A stretch of DNA of 43,831 bases from Planctomycetota bacterium (GTDB lineage Bacteria > Planctomycetota > UBA1135 > GCA-002686595): assembly GCA_028823395.1 (NCBI GenBank), contig JAPKBO010000006.1, forward strand, positions 1 through 43,831. Direction: 5' to 3'. Made by a program: the position numbers and the translations under genes. Below the pieces are notes generated by a model. That model was not told the origin of the DNA. It saw nothing but the letters and a program-made list of their open reading frames with translations, and did no database searches. The stretch's first letter is position 1, and each line of letters starts with the position of its first letter. Shown piece after piece: positions 8,291 to 17,148 of this stretch.

Positions 8291-9979
8291 CTAGCGCGAA
8301 GCAGGAGCCACCGCGCCCCGTAGCCAGACCTGTGCACTGAGGGCCCCGTCAAGGGCGGCGCTCATGATGCCCCCCGCGTATCCAGCACCCTCCCCGAGGG
8401 GAAATAAGTCCTCCCAACCGACCGCGGCGCGACTCCCCGCTTCGCGTGGGCAGCGCACAGGGCCCGAACTTCGGGATTCAATGCCCACCAGGATCCCGTC
8501 CGATCCGCCGAAGCCGGGAAGCATCTGATCAAAGCGCGCAAGTCCGCGCCGGAGCGCATCGCGACTGCCGGGGGGCAGTAGCTCGTCGAGCCGTCCCGGA
8601 ACCGCCCCGAAGGTGTAGCTCGTCTTCAGTTCCCCGGACGAGGAACGGCCGGCCAGGAAGTCCGGCACACGCTGGGATGGGGCCGCGTAGGTGCTGCCAC
8701 CCGCTTCGAAGAAGCGCTCTTCATAGTACCGCTGGTAGTCCACACCTGCGAAGGGGCCGGTTCCATGGGCTGCGAACTCCTCGGGCAGCACTGTGGTGAC
8801 CAATGCTGCGTTAGCGAAGGGTGAGGAGTGGGAAGAGTTGCTCATGCCGTTAGTGCACAAGTAACCGGGCTCATTCACGCTGGCCACGATTTTGCCCCCC
8901 GGGCACATGCAGAACGAATGAACGCCCGGAAGTCCCTCTCCCGCTCGGCACTGCAGCGCGTAGCTGGCGGGGCCCAACAAGCCTGCGGGATCCCCACCTC
9001 CATAGCGCCCGCTCGTGACCAACTCCTGGGGATGCTCCACACGTACACCGAACTGGAAGGGCTTCTGTTCAAACGCAACCCCCTGCTCATGCAGAGTCTG
9101 CCACGTATCACGCGCGCTGTGGCCTAGAGCCAGAAACAGGCCATCACAAGGCAACTCCCCCTCTTGCGTCTGGACAGCGCGCGCGCGTTGCGGCGGGCCG
9201 GATTCCACGATCAAGGACTCCATGCGCACGCCGTAGTGAAAGCGCACGCCGGCATCCTGCAGGCGTGCTCGCAGGCGCGGCAGAACGGTGTGCAGCCTAT
9301 CGGTTCCGATGTGGGCACGAGAGTCGTAGAGGATGTCCGGTTGCGCGCCGCAGGCCACGAGCTCTTCAAGGATGGGAACTTCCAGCGGGCTATTCACCCG
9401 GGTGTACAGCTTGCCGTCGGAGTAGGTTCCAGCACCCCCCTCACCGAAGAGCAAGTTACTGTCCTGGTCCAGATCGCCCCTGCGATGGAAGCCCGCCAAG
9501 GACTTCGAGCGCTCCTCTACTCTCTGGCCGCGATCCAACAGATCCACTTCCACCCCGTTGCGCGCTAGGACTAGGGCAGCCATAAGCCCGGCGGGGCCCG
9601 CCCCCACGACGACCGCTCGCGCCCCCCGGCGCCGCTCATCCACAACGCTAAGATCCAGCGAACCATGGACGGGCGTCTCGCGCACCGTGCCCTTCTTTAG
9701 TAGGCGGGTCAGCCGAGGCGGCTGCAAACCCTGATCCACCATCACGTCTACCTGACAGACAAAGCGCAGATCCGTGCGTCGGCGGCGGGCATCCACCGAG
9801 CGCTTGGCAATCCGAAATCCTCGCAGTTGCTCCGGCTCAAATCCCAAACGATGAGCCGCCCGCTCACGGAGGGCGGATTCTGGCTCATCGAGGGCCTGCT
9901 CTAGGTCCGTAAGCCGCCAGGTATCGATGCCTTTGTCGGAGCGAGCTGCGTTCTGATCAGGTTGGAGGGAGTCAGTCAT
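8291..9979 (-). CDS. COG2509-type NAD(P)/FAD-dependent oxidoreductase
   Basis: A 562-residue flavoprotein from the ATG reading MTDSLQ; the frame runs further upstream but crosses the start of the divergent gene. After an N-terminal domain of about 110 residues with an RxxDxR-type basic block (KRSVDARRRRTDLRF), the dinucleotide motif VVVGAGPAGLMAALVLARNG appears, then the family signature GEGGAGTYSDGKLYTR and, later, CMCPGGKIVASVN and PLGEGAGYAGGIMSAALDG. These are typical of the broadly conserved but poorly characterised 'FAD-dependent dehydrogenase' family. The substrate is unknown. It is divergent from the possible oxygenase gene at 10045, with a 65-base shared upstream region. Confidence 0.88.
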   Translation of the reverse strand: MTDSLQPDQNAARSDKGIDTWRLTDLEQALDEPESALRERAAHRLGFEPEQLRGFRIAKRSVDARRRRTDLRFVCQVDVMVDQGLQPPRLTRLLKKGTVRETPVHGSLDLSVVDERRRGARAVVVGAGPAGLMAALVLARNGVEVDLLDRGQRVEERSKSLAGFHRRGDLDQDSNLLFGEGGAGTYSDGKLYTRVNSPLEVPILEELVACGAQPDILYDSRAHIGTDRLHTVLPRLRARLQDAGVRFHYGVRMESLIVESGPPQRARAVQTQEGELPCDGLFLALGHSARDTWQTLHEQGVAFEQKPFQFGVRVEHPQELVTSGRYGGGDPAGLLGPASYALQCRAGEGLPGVHSFCMCPGGKIVASVNEPGYLCTNGMSNSSHSSPFANAALVTTVLPEEFAAHGTGPFAGVDYQRYYEERFFEAGGSTYAAPSQRVPDFLAGRSSSGELKTSYTFGAVPGRLDELLPPGSRDALRRGLARFDQMLPGFGGSDGILVGIESRSSGPVRCPREAGSRAAVGWEDLFPLGEGAGYAGGIMSAALDGALSAQVWLRGAVAPASR

Positions 9980-10044
9980 GGTTCGCTGCCATTGTAGTTC
10001 CCCTACCACTGCCACGGGAACGGCTCCTGCCCTACCCTCTGCCC

Positions 10045-11355
10045 ATGGCCACCGAGTTCCAAGGACCCCAACGCGAGCTCCTCGACGCACCGGACCGGGA
10101 TCACCCCCCCGGCGCACGGCCCGTACTCGCCTACCGCGAGGAGGATGAGCCGGAGTATCTCGCGGGACTCGATGCTCGGGCCCGACAGAAAATTCAACTT
10201 CAGCGGCGGGGCACCTGGCACGGGGAGCTGGTTGAGCTTCGGGCCGATCAGGCCCCGGCGCTCAGTCGGCCGCGAGAAGCCCTCCTCGATGAACGCTGGC
10301 ACCGGGCACGCCCGATTCTCCTACCCGGACTCCTAGAGCACGACACGGCGTGGCCCGGCCAAGCCCAGGAGCGTTTGGCGCTATTCGATTCACTTCAACG
10401 GCCCGAAGGATTGGCCGAGTTCATTTCCAATCGGCCTACGGAAGATCCACCACACTGGCGGCCCACCGGCTCACTCCCCCTTCACGATCCATCCAGAGAC
10501 ATCGCCTGCCTCGGCCTGGAAACCAATCCGGGCAACGGGGTATGGGTCAAGAGCGGGCACCTATCCACCTTCGATAAAGATCGCTCCCTGCGGGTTCGAT
10601 TTTCAGCAGGACGCGAAGGTAGCAACGACGCCAATCGCGACCTTAGATCCCACCGACAGGTCCAGTCCCTTGCTCAGCAGCTTCTACCCGAAGTGCGCAC
10701 CATCGAATCCACGCCGGCCTTGATCGAGCCTCTGGAGAACTGGATTGACGGCCCTGTATTTTTCACCCAGCACATCGGCTACTGGAACGCACCGGGTGGT
10801 GGCGCGCTAATGCATCACGACGCGTTCCGCGAACCCCTTGAAGGTGGACAACGCGGAGTGGTGTACGTGCAGCTCGCTGGCCGCACAGCATGGATGGCAC
10901 TCTCCATAGAAGACCTCAGTCGGCGCGTGATCGAATTCGTGGAGTACATGCAGGAAGGGGAATTGGCCTGGGTACGGGAGGAACTGTTCCCCGACCTGGA
11001 AACATTCCAATGGCTGGAGCGCATGGTGGCTCGCTTCGGGCGGGTGCGCAAAGAACTGGGCAAGCCCGGCTGCGGCCGACTGGGGCCCCTTGTGGGCCGC
11101 GGCCCGGAGTTCACATCCCTGCTTGCCGACGCGGGTCACACGTACATCCTGGAGCCGGGCGATGGAATCGTGCTTCCCAACCAGGGGCTCGAGTGCACCT
11201 GTATGCACTCGGTGTTCTGCGCTTCCCCGGGACCCACTTATGGAGTCTCTATGGCCGTACGCGAGGCCCAACCGGCCGTTTCGGCCCAGGAGCCCGCCCC
11301 CTCTAAGCCAGCCCGGGGACACAGCGGCCCGCGACGGAAGCGACGGCGAAGGTGA
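10045..11355 (+). CDS. Unrecognised protein, possible JmjC/cupin-like Fe(II) oxygenase
   Basis: A 436-residue protein that I do not recognise as a named family. The C-terminal half has what looks like a metal facial triad: His257-x-Asp259 after WNAPGGGALM, and a distal His388 in a segment (YILEPGDGIVLPNQG, then CTCMHS) resembling the 'GD...P..W.H' end of JmjC/cupin_8 oxygenases. Between them lie strand-like stretches such as GVVYVQLAGRTAWMAL. The N-terminal about 200 residues are polar with no motif. The protein ends in a strongly basic tail, RRKRRRR, suggesting nucleic acid or ribosome contact. It is followed 54 bases later by a SAM methyltransferase gene in the same direction. Oxygenase function is inference; a non-catalytic cupin is the main alternative. 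Confidence 0.4.
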   Translation: MATEFQGPQRELLDAPDRDHPPGARPVLAYREEDEPEYLAGLDARARQKIQLQRRGTWHGELVELRADQAPALSRPREALLDERWHRARPILLPGLLEHDTAWPGQAQERLALFDSLQRPEGLAEFISNRPTEDPPHWRPTGSLPLHDPSRDIACLGLETNPGNGVWVKSGHLSTFDKDRSLRVRFSAGREGSNDANRDLRSHRQVQSLAQQLLPEVRTIESTPALIEPLENWIDGPVFFTQHIGYWNAPGGGALMHHDAFREPLEGGQRGVVYVQLAGRTAWMALSIEDLSRRVIEFVEYMQEGELAWVREELFPDLETFQWLERMVARFGRVRKELGKPGCGRLGPLVGRGPEFTSLLADAGHTYILEPGDGIVLPNQGLECTCMHSVFCASPGPTYGVSMAVREAQPAVSAQEPAPSKPARGHSGPRRKRRRR

Positions 11356-11409
11356 ATTGCTGCACGGGGTCCGAGCCTCAGGGCACCCTAGGCGGTACGC
11401 TTCCGACCG

Positions 11410-12585
11410 ATGAGTTCTATCGACCTCCCCGCTGTTCCCGGACCTTCAGAGTTGGCCCCGGCCTTGGCCGACTTGGGCCTGGATGGCAGCAGCCTGTCCC
11501 GGCTGGGAGCCGGCGCAAAGGGAGACAAGCTTGCTGGAGCTCAGGGTGACCCAAACCCTGAGACGACGATGCAGCAGCAGGCTGCCGCGGAACTTGGGCT
11601 TGGGTCCACGTTGCTGCTCTTCCTGCCAGGCCCGCCCCCCCTGACCACCCTCGCAGCCTGGCGCAATGAACTGTGGCCGCTACTGCATGTACCCGCCTGG
11701 TACCGCTTCGACGGCCAGACGGTGAGGCGCATGGAATACGACCGCGAGACCCAGGTTGGCCAGTCCGCCCTTTCAGGAGCGATGATTGTCGGCCGACGTC
11801 GCACAGACCTGATGTCGCCCGACGCCACAGTCACGAAGTTCGACGAGAACGCTGCAGGGTGGGACGGTCAGCCCGGCGGCCCAGGCTACCCCCACTTCCG
11901 TTGGATGCGTCGCTACGTGGGCTGCTTCGCAGGCAGGAAAAAACCCAAGAGCATTCTCGACTTTGGTTGTGGAGCTGGCTGGTGCGGCATTGAAGCAGCT
12001 CGGGCGTCCAATCCGTCGACCCTGTGCGCCTTCGACCCAAGCCCGCGCATGGTTCAGCAGGCTGCACGCAATGCCCACGCATCGGGCATAGGGCCCTTCG
12101 AAGGTCGAACGGGATTTGGCGAGGCACCTCCCTTTCCCACCCAGGGCCAAGAGCTCTTCGATCTGGTAATCAGCTCTGGCGTCATCAGCTTCTCTCCGGA
12201 CCCTCAGACCTGGATGGATGGAATCGCAAGCACCGTGGCACCCGCAGGAGATCTAGTCATAGGCGACATCCACCGGGAGTCCGCAGGATTCCGGGCCAGA
12301 CGCCGCAAGAGACCCGTGCTCCCCGCCCGCGAACTATCTGCCTTGACGGCCGCCGAGGTTGAGGAAGGCATGGCAGCCCGCGGCTTCCACGTCGTGAGCA
12401 AATCGAGCTACCAGGTCACCTGGCCAGTGCCGCAACTCATGCACCTGAACGAGACGCGACTGAAGGGCGCCTTGACCTACCCACTCCTGTGGGCTAATCA
12501 GCTTGCGGCGGGATCAAACCGCGCCAGCGGGTTTCCTCCCGCGAACTGGTTTGACTCCTGGGTGCTGCACCTGCGGCGCCGATAG
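11410..12585 (+). CDS. SAM-dependent class I methyltransferase
   Basis: A 391-residue protein. Motif I of the Rossmann methyltransferase fold is clear (ILDFGCGAGWCGIEAAR, about residue 180), followed by an acidic strand-2 end (CAFDPSPRMVQQAARNA) and the motif IV region FDLVISSGVISFSPDP, then DLVIGDI. The first about 100 residues form an uncharacterised domain with a hydrophobic segment (TLLLFLPGPPPLTTLAAW). The target is unknown. It lies 54 bases after the possible oxygenase gene, so the two may act together; its end converges on accD with an 17-base gap. Confidence 0.75.
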   Translation: MSSIDLPAVPGPSELAPALADLGLDGSSLSRLGAGAKGDKLAGAQGDPNPETTMQQQAAAELGLGSTLLLFLPGPPPLTTLAAWRNELWPLLHVPAWYRFDGQTVRRMEYDRETQVGQSALSGAMIVGRRRTDLMSPDATVTKFDENAAGWDGQPGGPGYPHFRWMRRYVGCFAGRKKPKSILDFGCGAGWCGIEAARASNPSTLCAFDPSPRMVQQAARNAHASGIGPFEGRTGFGEAPPFPTQGQELFDLVISSGVISFSPDPQTWMDGIASTVAPAGDLVIGDIHRESAGFRARRRKRPVLPARELSALTAAEVEEGMAARGFHVVSKSSYQVTWPVPQLMHLNETRLKGALTYPLLWANQLAAGSNRASGFPPANWFDSWVLHLRRR

Positions 12586-12602
12586 GCACCCACCCGCTCA
12601 CC

Positions 12603-13679
12603 TCAGGCCTGCTCGGGGCGGGGAATCGCATCCCCAGAATCCATCTCGGGAGTCGAAGGAGCCGCCGGCGGCTCTTCACCTGACACAGACCCCACGTCCT
12701 CGCCCGATGCGGCCTCGCTGCCGCCCGCCTCCGACTCGCTCCCAGATTCCTCTGTGGAATCCCCGGTGGAACCCACTGCGGAATCCACTGCGGAATCCAC
12801 TGTGGAATCCTCTCGAGGCTGCAGAGGACGCCCAGCAGTTCCAAAGTCGATCAGCTTGGCCAGCATCCCAACAAGATCCTCGCGCGGGACAATGGAGTCC
12901 ACCTGCCCCTTCTCCAGCAGGAACTCTGCCCGCTGAAAGCCAGGAGGCAGCTCCTGCCTGATAGTGGCCTTGATAACCCGCGGGCCAGCGAAGCCGATCA
13001 GGGCCCCGGGCTCGGCCAAGGTCAAGTCGCACACCGAGGCGAAAGAAGCAGTCACTCCACCCGTGGTCGGATTGGTCTGCACGCAGATCGAAAACCCACC
13101 GGCGCTGTTGAAATCCGCCAGAGCTGAGCAGGTCTTGGCCATCTGCATGAGGGACAGCACGCCCTCGTGCATGCGAGCTCCGCCGGAGCTGGTGAACAAG
13201 ATCAAGGGTAGATGGCGAACCCGTGCCACGTCCGTGGCCAGCGAGACCTTCTCGCCCACGACCTCTCCCATCGAGCCGCCCAGGAACTTGAAGTCCAAGA
13301 CCGCCAGGACAACGGGACGTCCGAGGATGTCACCTGTACCGCAGATCAGTCCTTCCTTTTCGCCGCTCTTCTCCATCGTGCGAACGATCTTCTCGGAGTA
13401 AGGCACGGCATCGGTGAACCCCAAACGGTCCACCGCTTCTAGATCCGCAAACATCTCATTCCACGTGCCCGGGTCCAGCGTCATGGCCACCCGATCGCGT
13501 CCTGGAACCGTAAAGTGAAAGCTGCAACTGGGACAGGTATGCCCCTTAGCTTCCAGTTCCTTACGGTAGATCGTCGTGTCACACGAAGGGCACTTGAGCC
13601 ACAGCCCCCCCGGTATGTCTTTCTTCTTAAAGCGCAGCCCGGACAGGCGACCACGCGGTTTCTTCTTCGGCTCTCCCAT
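12603..13679 (-). CDS. accD: Acetyl-CoA carboxylase carboxyltransferase subunit beta
   Basis: A 358-residue subunit that, with AccA, transfers the carboxyl group from biotin to acetyl-CoA to make malonyl-CoA. The N-terminal zinc ribbon is intact (Cys30, Cys33, Cys49, Cys52; CX2C-X15-CX2C). The carboxyltransferase core shows FTSSGGARMHEGVLSLMQM, PTTGGVTASFA and GFAGPRVIKATI, the oxyanion and CoA-binding blocks. After about residue 285 an acidic, Ser/Glu/Asp/Gly-rich tail of about 70 residues follows, partly built from 12-base DNA repeats; it is not part of the standard fold. The gene lies 2 bases after rpe. accA is not in the window. Confidence 0.96.
   Translation of the reverse strand: MGEPKKKPRGRLSGLRFKKKDIPGGLWLKCPSCDTTIYRKELEAKGHTCPSCSFHFTVPGRDRVAMTLDPGTWNEMFADLEAVDRLGFTDAVPYSEKIVRTMEKSGEKEGLICGTGDILGRPVVLAVLDFKFLGGSMGEVVGEKVSLATDVARVRHLPLILFTSSGGARMHEGVLSLMQMAKTCSALADFNSAGGFSICVQTNPTTGGVTASFASVCDLTLAEPGALIGFAGPRVIKATIRQELPPGFQRAEFLLEKGQVDSIVPREDLVGMLAKLIDFGTAGRPLQPREDSTVDSAVDSAVGSTGDSTEESGSESEAGGSEAASGEDVGSVSGEEPPAAPSTPEMDSGDAIPRPEQA
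12756..12803. repeat. Four tandem 12-base repeats in the accD 3' end
   Basis: Four consecutive 12-base units with the pattern GGAATCCACTGC (small variations), followed by a partial fifth unit. The repeat length is a multiple of three, so copy-number change keeps the frame. On the coding strand it encodes a repeating acidic/Ser/Val tetrapeptide (D/E-S-x-V/A type) in the AccD tail. Confidence 0.85.
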
Positions 13680-13681
13680 GT

Positions 13682-14374
13682 TTAGGCTTTGCTTCCTGCT
13701 GGGAGGGCCATTTCGGCAGCCGTGCGTAACTTACTGATCGTGGCGGCCATGTCCGGCGGCCCGAAGATGGCGGAACCCGCCACCAATGCGTTAGCCCCTG
13801 CCTCCGCACACAGGGGTAGGGTGGTCGGGTCGAGACCCCCGTCCATTTCCACGTGACCCTCGAAGCCCGCCTGACGCAACCAGCGGGTCTTGTCGAGGAC
13901 GTCCGAGATGAAACTCTGCCCACCAAAGCCCGGGAAGACACTCATCACCAAGATAAGGTCCACGCTCTCCAGCAGAGGTTCGAGACCCTCAATGGGGGTA
14001 TCAGGATTTACCGCAATGCCAACCTGGGGGACACCCTGCTCGCGAAAGGCGGCGATGACCTCGAGCGAGGCTTGCTCGCTCGGCGCCACCTCCCAGTGAT
14101 AGGTCAACACCTCCGCACCGGCCTTGGCGTAGGGCGCTGCGAACTCCGCAGGATTAGTGATCATCAGATGTACATCAAGAGGAACACTCGCGGCGGCGTG
14201 GATGGCCTTCACCAAAGGCGGACCGATGGTGAGGTTGGGAACGAAATGGCCGTCCATGACGTCCACGTGCAACCAGTCCGCGCCGGCGGCCTCAGTACGC
14301 TTGACCTCCGAAGCGATTTGCCCGAAATCACAGGACAAAAGCGAGGGAGCGATCTTGATCGGAGGGGTCTGCAT
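13682..14374 (-). CDS. rpe: Ribulose-phosphate 3-epimerase
   Basis: A 230-residue TIM-barrel enzyme interconverting ribulose 5-phosphate and xylulose 5-phosphate. Family blocks: IAPSLLSCDF, WLHVDVMDGHFVPNLTIGP (metal His and catalytic Asp), LDVHLMI (second metal His), MSVFPGFGGQSFI with the phosphate-binding Gly-rich loop, EMDGGL (catalytic Asp) and GANALVAGSAIFG. It lies 2 bases upstream of accD and 110 bases downstream of pgk, in the gap-pgk-rpe-accD direction. Confidence 0.96.
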   Translation of the reverse strand: MQTPPIKIAPSLLSCDFGQIASEVKRTEAAGADWLHVDVMDGHFVPNLTIGPPLVKAIHAAASVPLDVHLMITNPAEFAAPYAKAGAEVLTYHWEVAPSEQASLEVIAAFREQGVPQVGIAVNPDTPIEGLEPLLESVDLILVMSVFPGFGGQSFISDVLDKTRWLRQAGFEGHVEMDGGLDPTTLPLCAEAGANALVAGSAIFGPPDMAATISKLRTAAEMALPAGSKA

Positions 14375-14484
14375 GGGATCTGCGTGGTGAAGACTGAAGC
14401 GGGGATTGTATGCGCCCTAGTCTAGGGCCCGGGCGCGTAAGCCTCCAGTCTGAGTTCCCCACCCCTGAAGGTCCATCGAACGTG

Positions 14485-15669
14485 CTAGCCCAGGGCTGCA
14501 ATGCCGGGCAGTTCCTTGCCCTCTAGCAACTCCAAGGAGGCGCCCCCGCCTGTGGAAATGTGCGACATACGCGTAGCCAGACCCAGGCCGCCGACCGCCG
14601 CCACGGAGTCGCCCCCTCCCACAACGGTGTACCCGCCACACTCCGCCAGCGCCCGGCCCACAGCCTCGGTCCCGGCGCTGAAGGCCTCCATTTCAAAAAC
14701 GCCCATAGGCCCGTTCCAAACCACGGTGCTGGCGTCCGCCACGGCAGCCACGTAGCGCTCGATGGTACGCGGCCCGATATCCAATCCCATCCAGCCCGCA
14801 GGTATCTCAGGCCCACACACCTGAGTGTCCGCATCAGCCGCGAAACGATTCGCCGCTACATGGTCGAGGGGCAGCAGCAACTCTACGCCCCGTTCGGCCG
14901 CCTTTGACTCAGCCGCCCTGCAAAGATCAAGCTGTTCAGGCTCCACCAGGGAATCCCCGACCTCAAGCCCTTGGGATTGAAGGAAGGTGTAGGCCATGCC
15001 GCCGCCAACCAAGATGACGTCCACACGCTCAAGGAGATGTTCAATTACGGTCAACTTGTCGGAGACTTTGGCTCCGCCAAGAATGGCCACCAGAGGGCGC
15101 TCGGGATTGTCCAGCACACGCCCAAAGGCTTCCATCTCCCTCTCAAGCAAACGGCCCGCCGCTGAAGGCAAGAACCTAGGGATACCGGAGACAGAGGCAT
15201 GGTCGCGATGGCAAGCCCCGAAGGCTTCCCCCACGAAACAATCGCCCAAAGCTGCGTAGGCTTTTGCTAACTCCTCGTCGCCCCGTGTCTCCCCTTCGTG
15301 GAAGCGCACGTTTTCGAGGAGCACCGTCGTCCCGGCCTCAGCCCCAGCGATGGCTTCCGCCACGGCAGCGCCCGTCGACTCGCCCAACTTCAGCACAGGG
15401 GACCCGAGCAATTCCTGCAGGCGGGCCCCGATCGGATCCACGCGCAACGCCTCCACGACCTGCCCCTTAGGGCGGCCGAAGTGACACAAGCATATGGGAC
15501 GCCCGCCCTGCTCCAATATGTAGCTAAGGGTGGGCAGGACGGCCCGGATTCGGGTGTCGTCGCGGATCTGACCCTGCCCGTCCAGGGGAACGTTAAAATC
15601 CACACGGACAAGCACGCGCTGGCCCTCCAGCGACAAGCTCTCCAGTCTGGGTGCCTTGAGTGTGCTCAT
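14485..15669 (-). CDS. pgk: Phosphoglycerate kinase
   Basis: A 394-residue two-domain kinase of normal length making ATP from 1,3-bisphosphoglycerate. Blocks seen: VLVRVDFNVPLDGQG (catalytic Arg), CHFGRPKG (usually SHLGRP), ENVRFHEGET, LVAILGGAKVSDKL, VILVGGGMAYTFLQ, VVWNGPMGVFE and VVGGGDSVAAV. The substrate loop GEAFGACHRDHASV is slightly unusual compared with the common DAFGxAHRAHAS. It follows gap by 25 bases, so the two glycolytic genes probably share a transcript. Confidence 0.97.
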   Translation of the reverse strand: MSTLKAPRLESLSLEGQRVLVRVDFNVPLDGQGQIRDDTRIRAVLPTLSYILEQGGRPICLCHFGRPKGQVVEALRVDPIGARLQELLGSPVLKLGESTGAAVAEAIAGAEAGTTVLLENVRFHEGETRGDEELAKAYAALGDCFVGEAFGACHRDHASVSGIPRFLPSAAGRLLEREMEAFGRVLDNPERPLVAILGGAKVSDKLTVIEHLLERVDVILVGGGMAYTFLQSQGLEVGDSLVEPEQLDLCRAAESKAAERGVELLLPLDHVAANRFAADADTQVCGPEIPAGWMGLDIGPRTIERYVAAVADASTVVWNGPMGVFEMEAFSAGTEAVGRALAECGGYTVVGGGDSVAAVGGLGLATRMSHISTGGGASLELLEGKELPGIAALG

Positions 15670-15694
15670 GGGCGGAACGCGGCCCTCTAGAGAC

Positions 15695-16744
15695 TCAGCG
15701 CTTTCGCTTAGCCGACTTCTTGGATGACTTGCGCGGAGCCTTGGACTTAAGGCTGTGGGCCTTTCGCATCAGCTGCACGACACGGTTGGAATAGCCGCAC
15801 TCGTTGTCATACCAGGAGATAACTTTGACCGAATTGCCACCGATCGCCATCGTGGCACCACCGTCAATGATGGAACTGTGGGGATCACCAATGATGTCAG
15901 AAGAAACAATCGGATCTTCGGTGTAAGCCAAGATCCCTTTCAGGGGACCGCGCTTGGCCGCTGCCGCCAGAGCTTCGTTTACGTCTGCCACGGAAGCCTT
16001 CTTCTTCAGAGTCGCCACAAGGTCCACGACCGAACCCGCGGGCACCGGCACACGTAGGGAGCAACCATCCAGCTTGCCTTCCAGGTGTGGCATGATCTTG
16101 CCAACAGCGCGGGCCGCGCCCGTGCTTGTGGGAATAATATTGACGGCTGCTGCACGTGAACGGCGCAGGTCCGAGTGCGGAAGGTCGAGAACATGCTGAT
16201 CGTTGGTGTAGGCGTGCACCGTCGTCATCAAGCCGTGCTTGATTCCGAACGCGTCGTCTAGAACCTTGGCCAGGGGCGCCAGGCAGTTGGTCGTGCAGGA
16301 TGCGTTGGAGATGATGCGGTCGCTCGCTTTGAGCTCTCCGTCATTGACCCCCATCACGATCATGGCATCGATGGCGTCCTTGGGCGGAACCGTCAAGAGA
16401 ACCTTCTTGGCTCCGGCGTCCAGGTGCTTCGTGCACGCCTCGCGGGTGGCCAGCACTCCCGTGGCTTCCACCACAAAGTCCACGCGATTGGCCCCGTGGG
16501 GCAACTTGGAGGGATCGCGCTCAGCCGTAATAGGGATGCGCTTGCCGTCCACCATGATGGCCCCTTTCATGGCCTTCACCTTGCCGGGGTAACGACCCAG
16601 GATCGAGTCGTACTTGAGCAGGTGCGCCAGGGTGGCCGGATCGGTGAGGTCGTTGATATGGACAACCTCACAGCGGGGAGTGTTCTGCAGGATCCGGAAG
16701 ACGTTCCGGCCAATGCGGCCGAAGCCGTTGATCGCGATGCGCAT
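15695..16744 (-). CDS. gap: Glyceraldehyde-3-phosphate dehydrogenase, type I, with basic C-terminal tail
   Basis: A 349-residue enzyme from the ATG reading MRIAINGFGRIGRNVFRI; a GTG 48 bases upstream exists but only adds a non-family extension. The catalytic Cys150 sits in SNASCTTNCLAP, followed by TVHAYTNDQ and RRSRAAAVNIIPTSTGAA, and the substrate loop WYDNECGYSNRV. The standard fold ends at about residue 330; a Lys/Ser/Arg-rich tail of about 20 residues ending KSAKRKR follows, which is not usual for GAPDH. An upstream Shine-Dalgarno sequence is not evident. It heads the gap-pgk-rpe-accD series. Confidence 0.96.
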   Translation of the reverse strand: MRIAINGFGRIGRNVFRILQNTPRCEVVHINDLTDPATLAHLLKYDSILGRYPGKVKAMKGAIMVDGKRIPITAERDPSKLPHGANRVDFVVEATGVLATREACTKHLDAGAKKVLLTVPPKDAIDAMIVMGVNDGELKASDRIISNASCTTNCLAPLAKVLDDAFGIKHGLMTTVHAYTNDQHVLDLPHSDLRRSRAAAVNIIPTSTGAARAVGKIMPHLEGKLDGCSLRVPVPAGSVVDLVATLKKKASVADVNEALAAAAKRGPLKGILAYTEDPIVSSDIIGDPHSSIIDGGATMAIGGNSVKVISWYDNECGYSNRVVQLMRKAHSLKSKAPRKSSKKSAKRKR

Positions 16745-17148
16745 GAGAGAGTAAAGGTGCTGTAGGGAGGTGATACTCGGCAGGAGGATCACCCTCGATA
16801 CAGGCGACTAGAACAAGGATGTTGGAATTAGGAGGGTCCCAGCGAGCACGGATCGGGTCGAGGCCCAATGTTTCCGCCGGAAACGTGGTCGAGGATACCC
16901 CCGAGCACCGATGGAGACAACTGGTCTCAGGCCTAGCAGGAACCCCCTCTCCGCGTATTCTCTGACGGACGGATCGTAAAGCAAAAGCCCTGATTTCAGG
17001 ATTCTGGCCCCCCCCGGCTCCCCCACGGGAGTTCACACGCCAGGCCCTGTTGATCAGGCCGGAAGGAATCAGGCTGGAATGAACCCTCTCAATTGGTGCC
17101 TAACTTCGGGACCAACAGACCTCGGCGCCCCCAACCCCCTCATTCACC
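16745..17148. other. 404-base intergenic region between divergent gap and tilS
   Basis: No coding region or known RNA is recognisable. It should hold the promoters for both directions. Small inverted repeats are present: GTTTCC/GGAAAC at 16870-16884 with a 3-base loop, CCTG/CAGG at 16989-17000, and a hairpin with a bulged C at 17043-17060. No convincing -35/-10 pair stood out on either strand. Confidence 0.5.
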
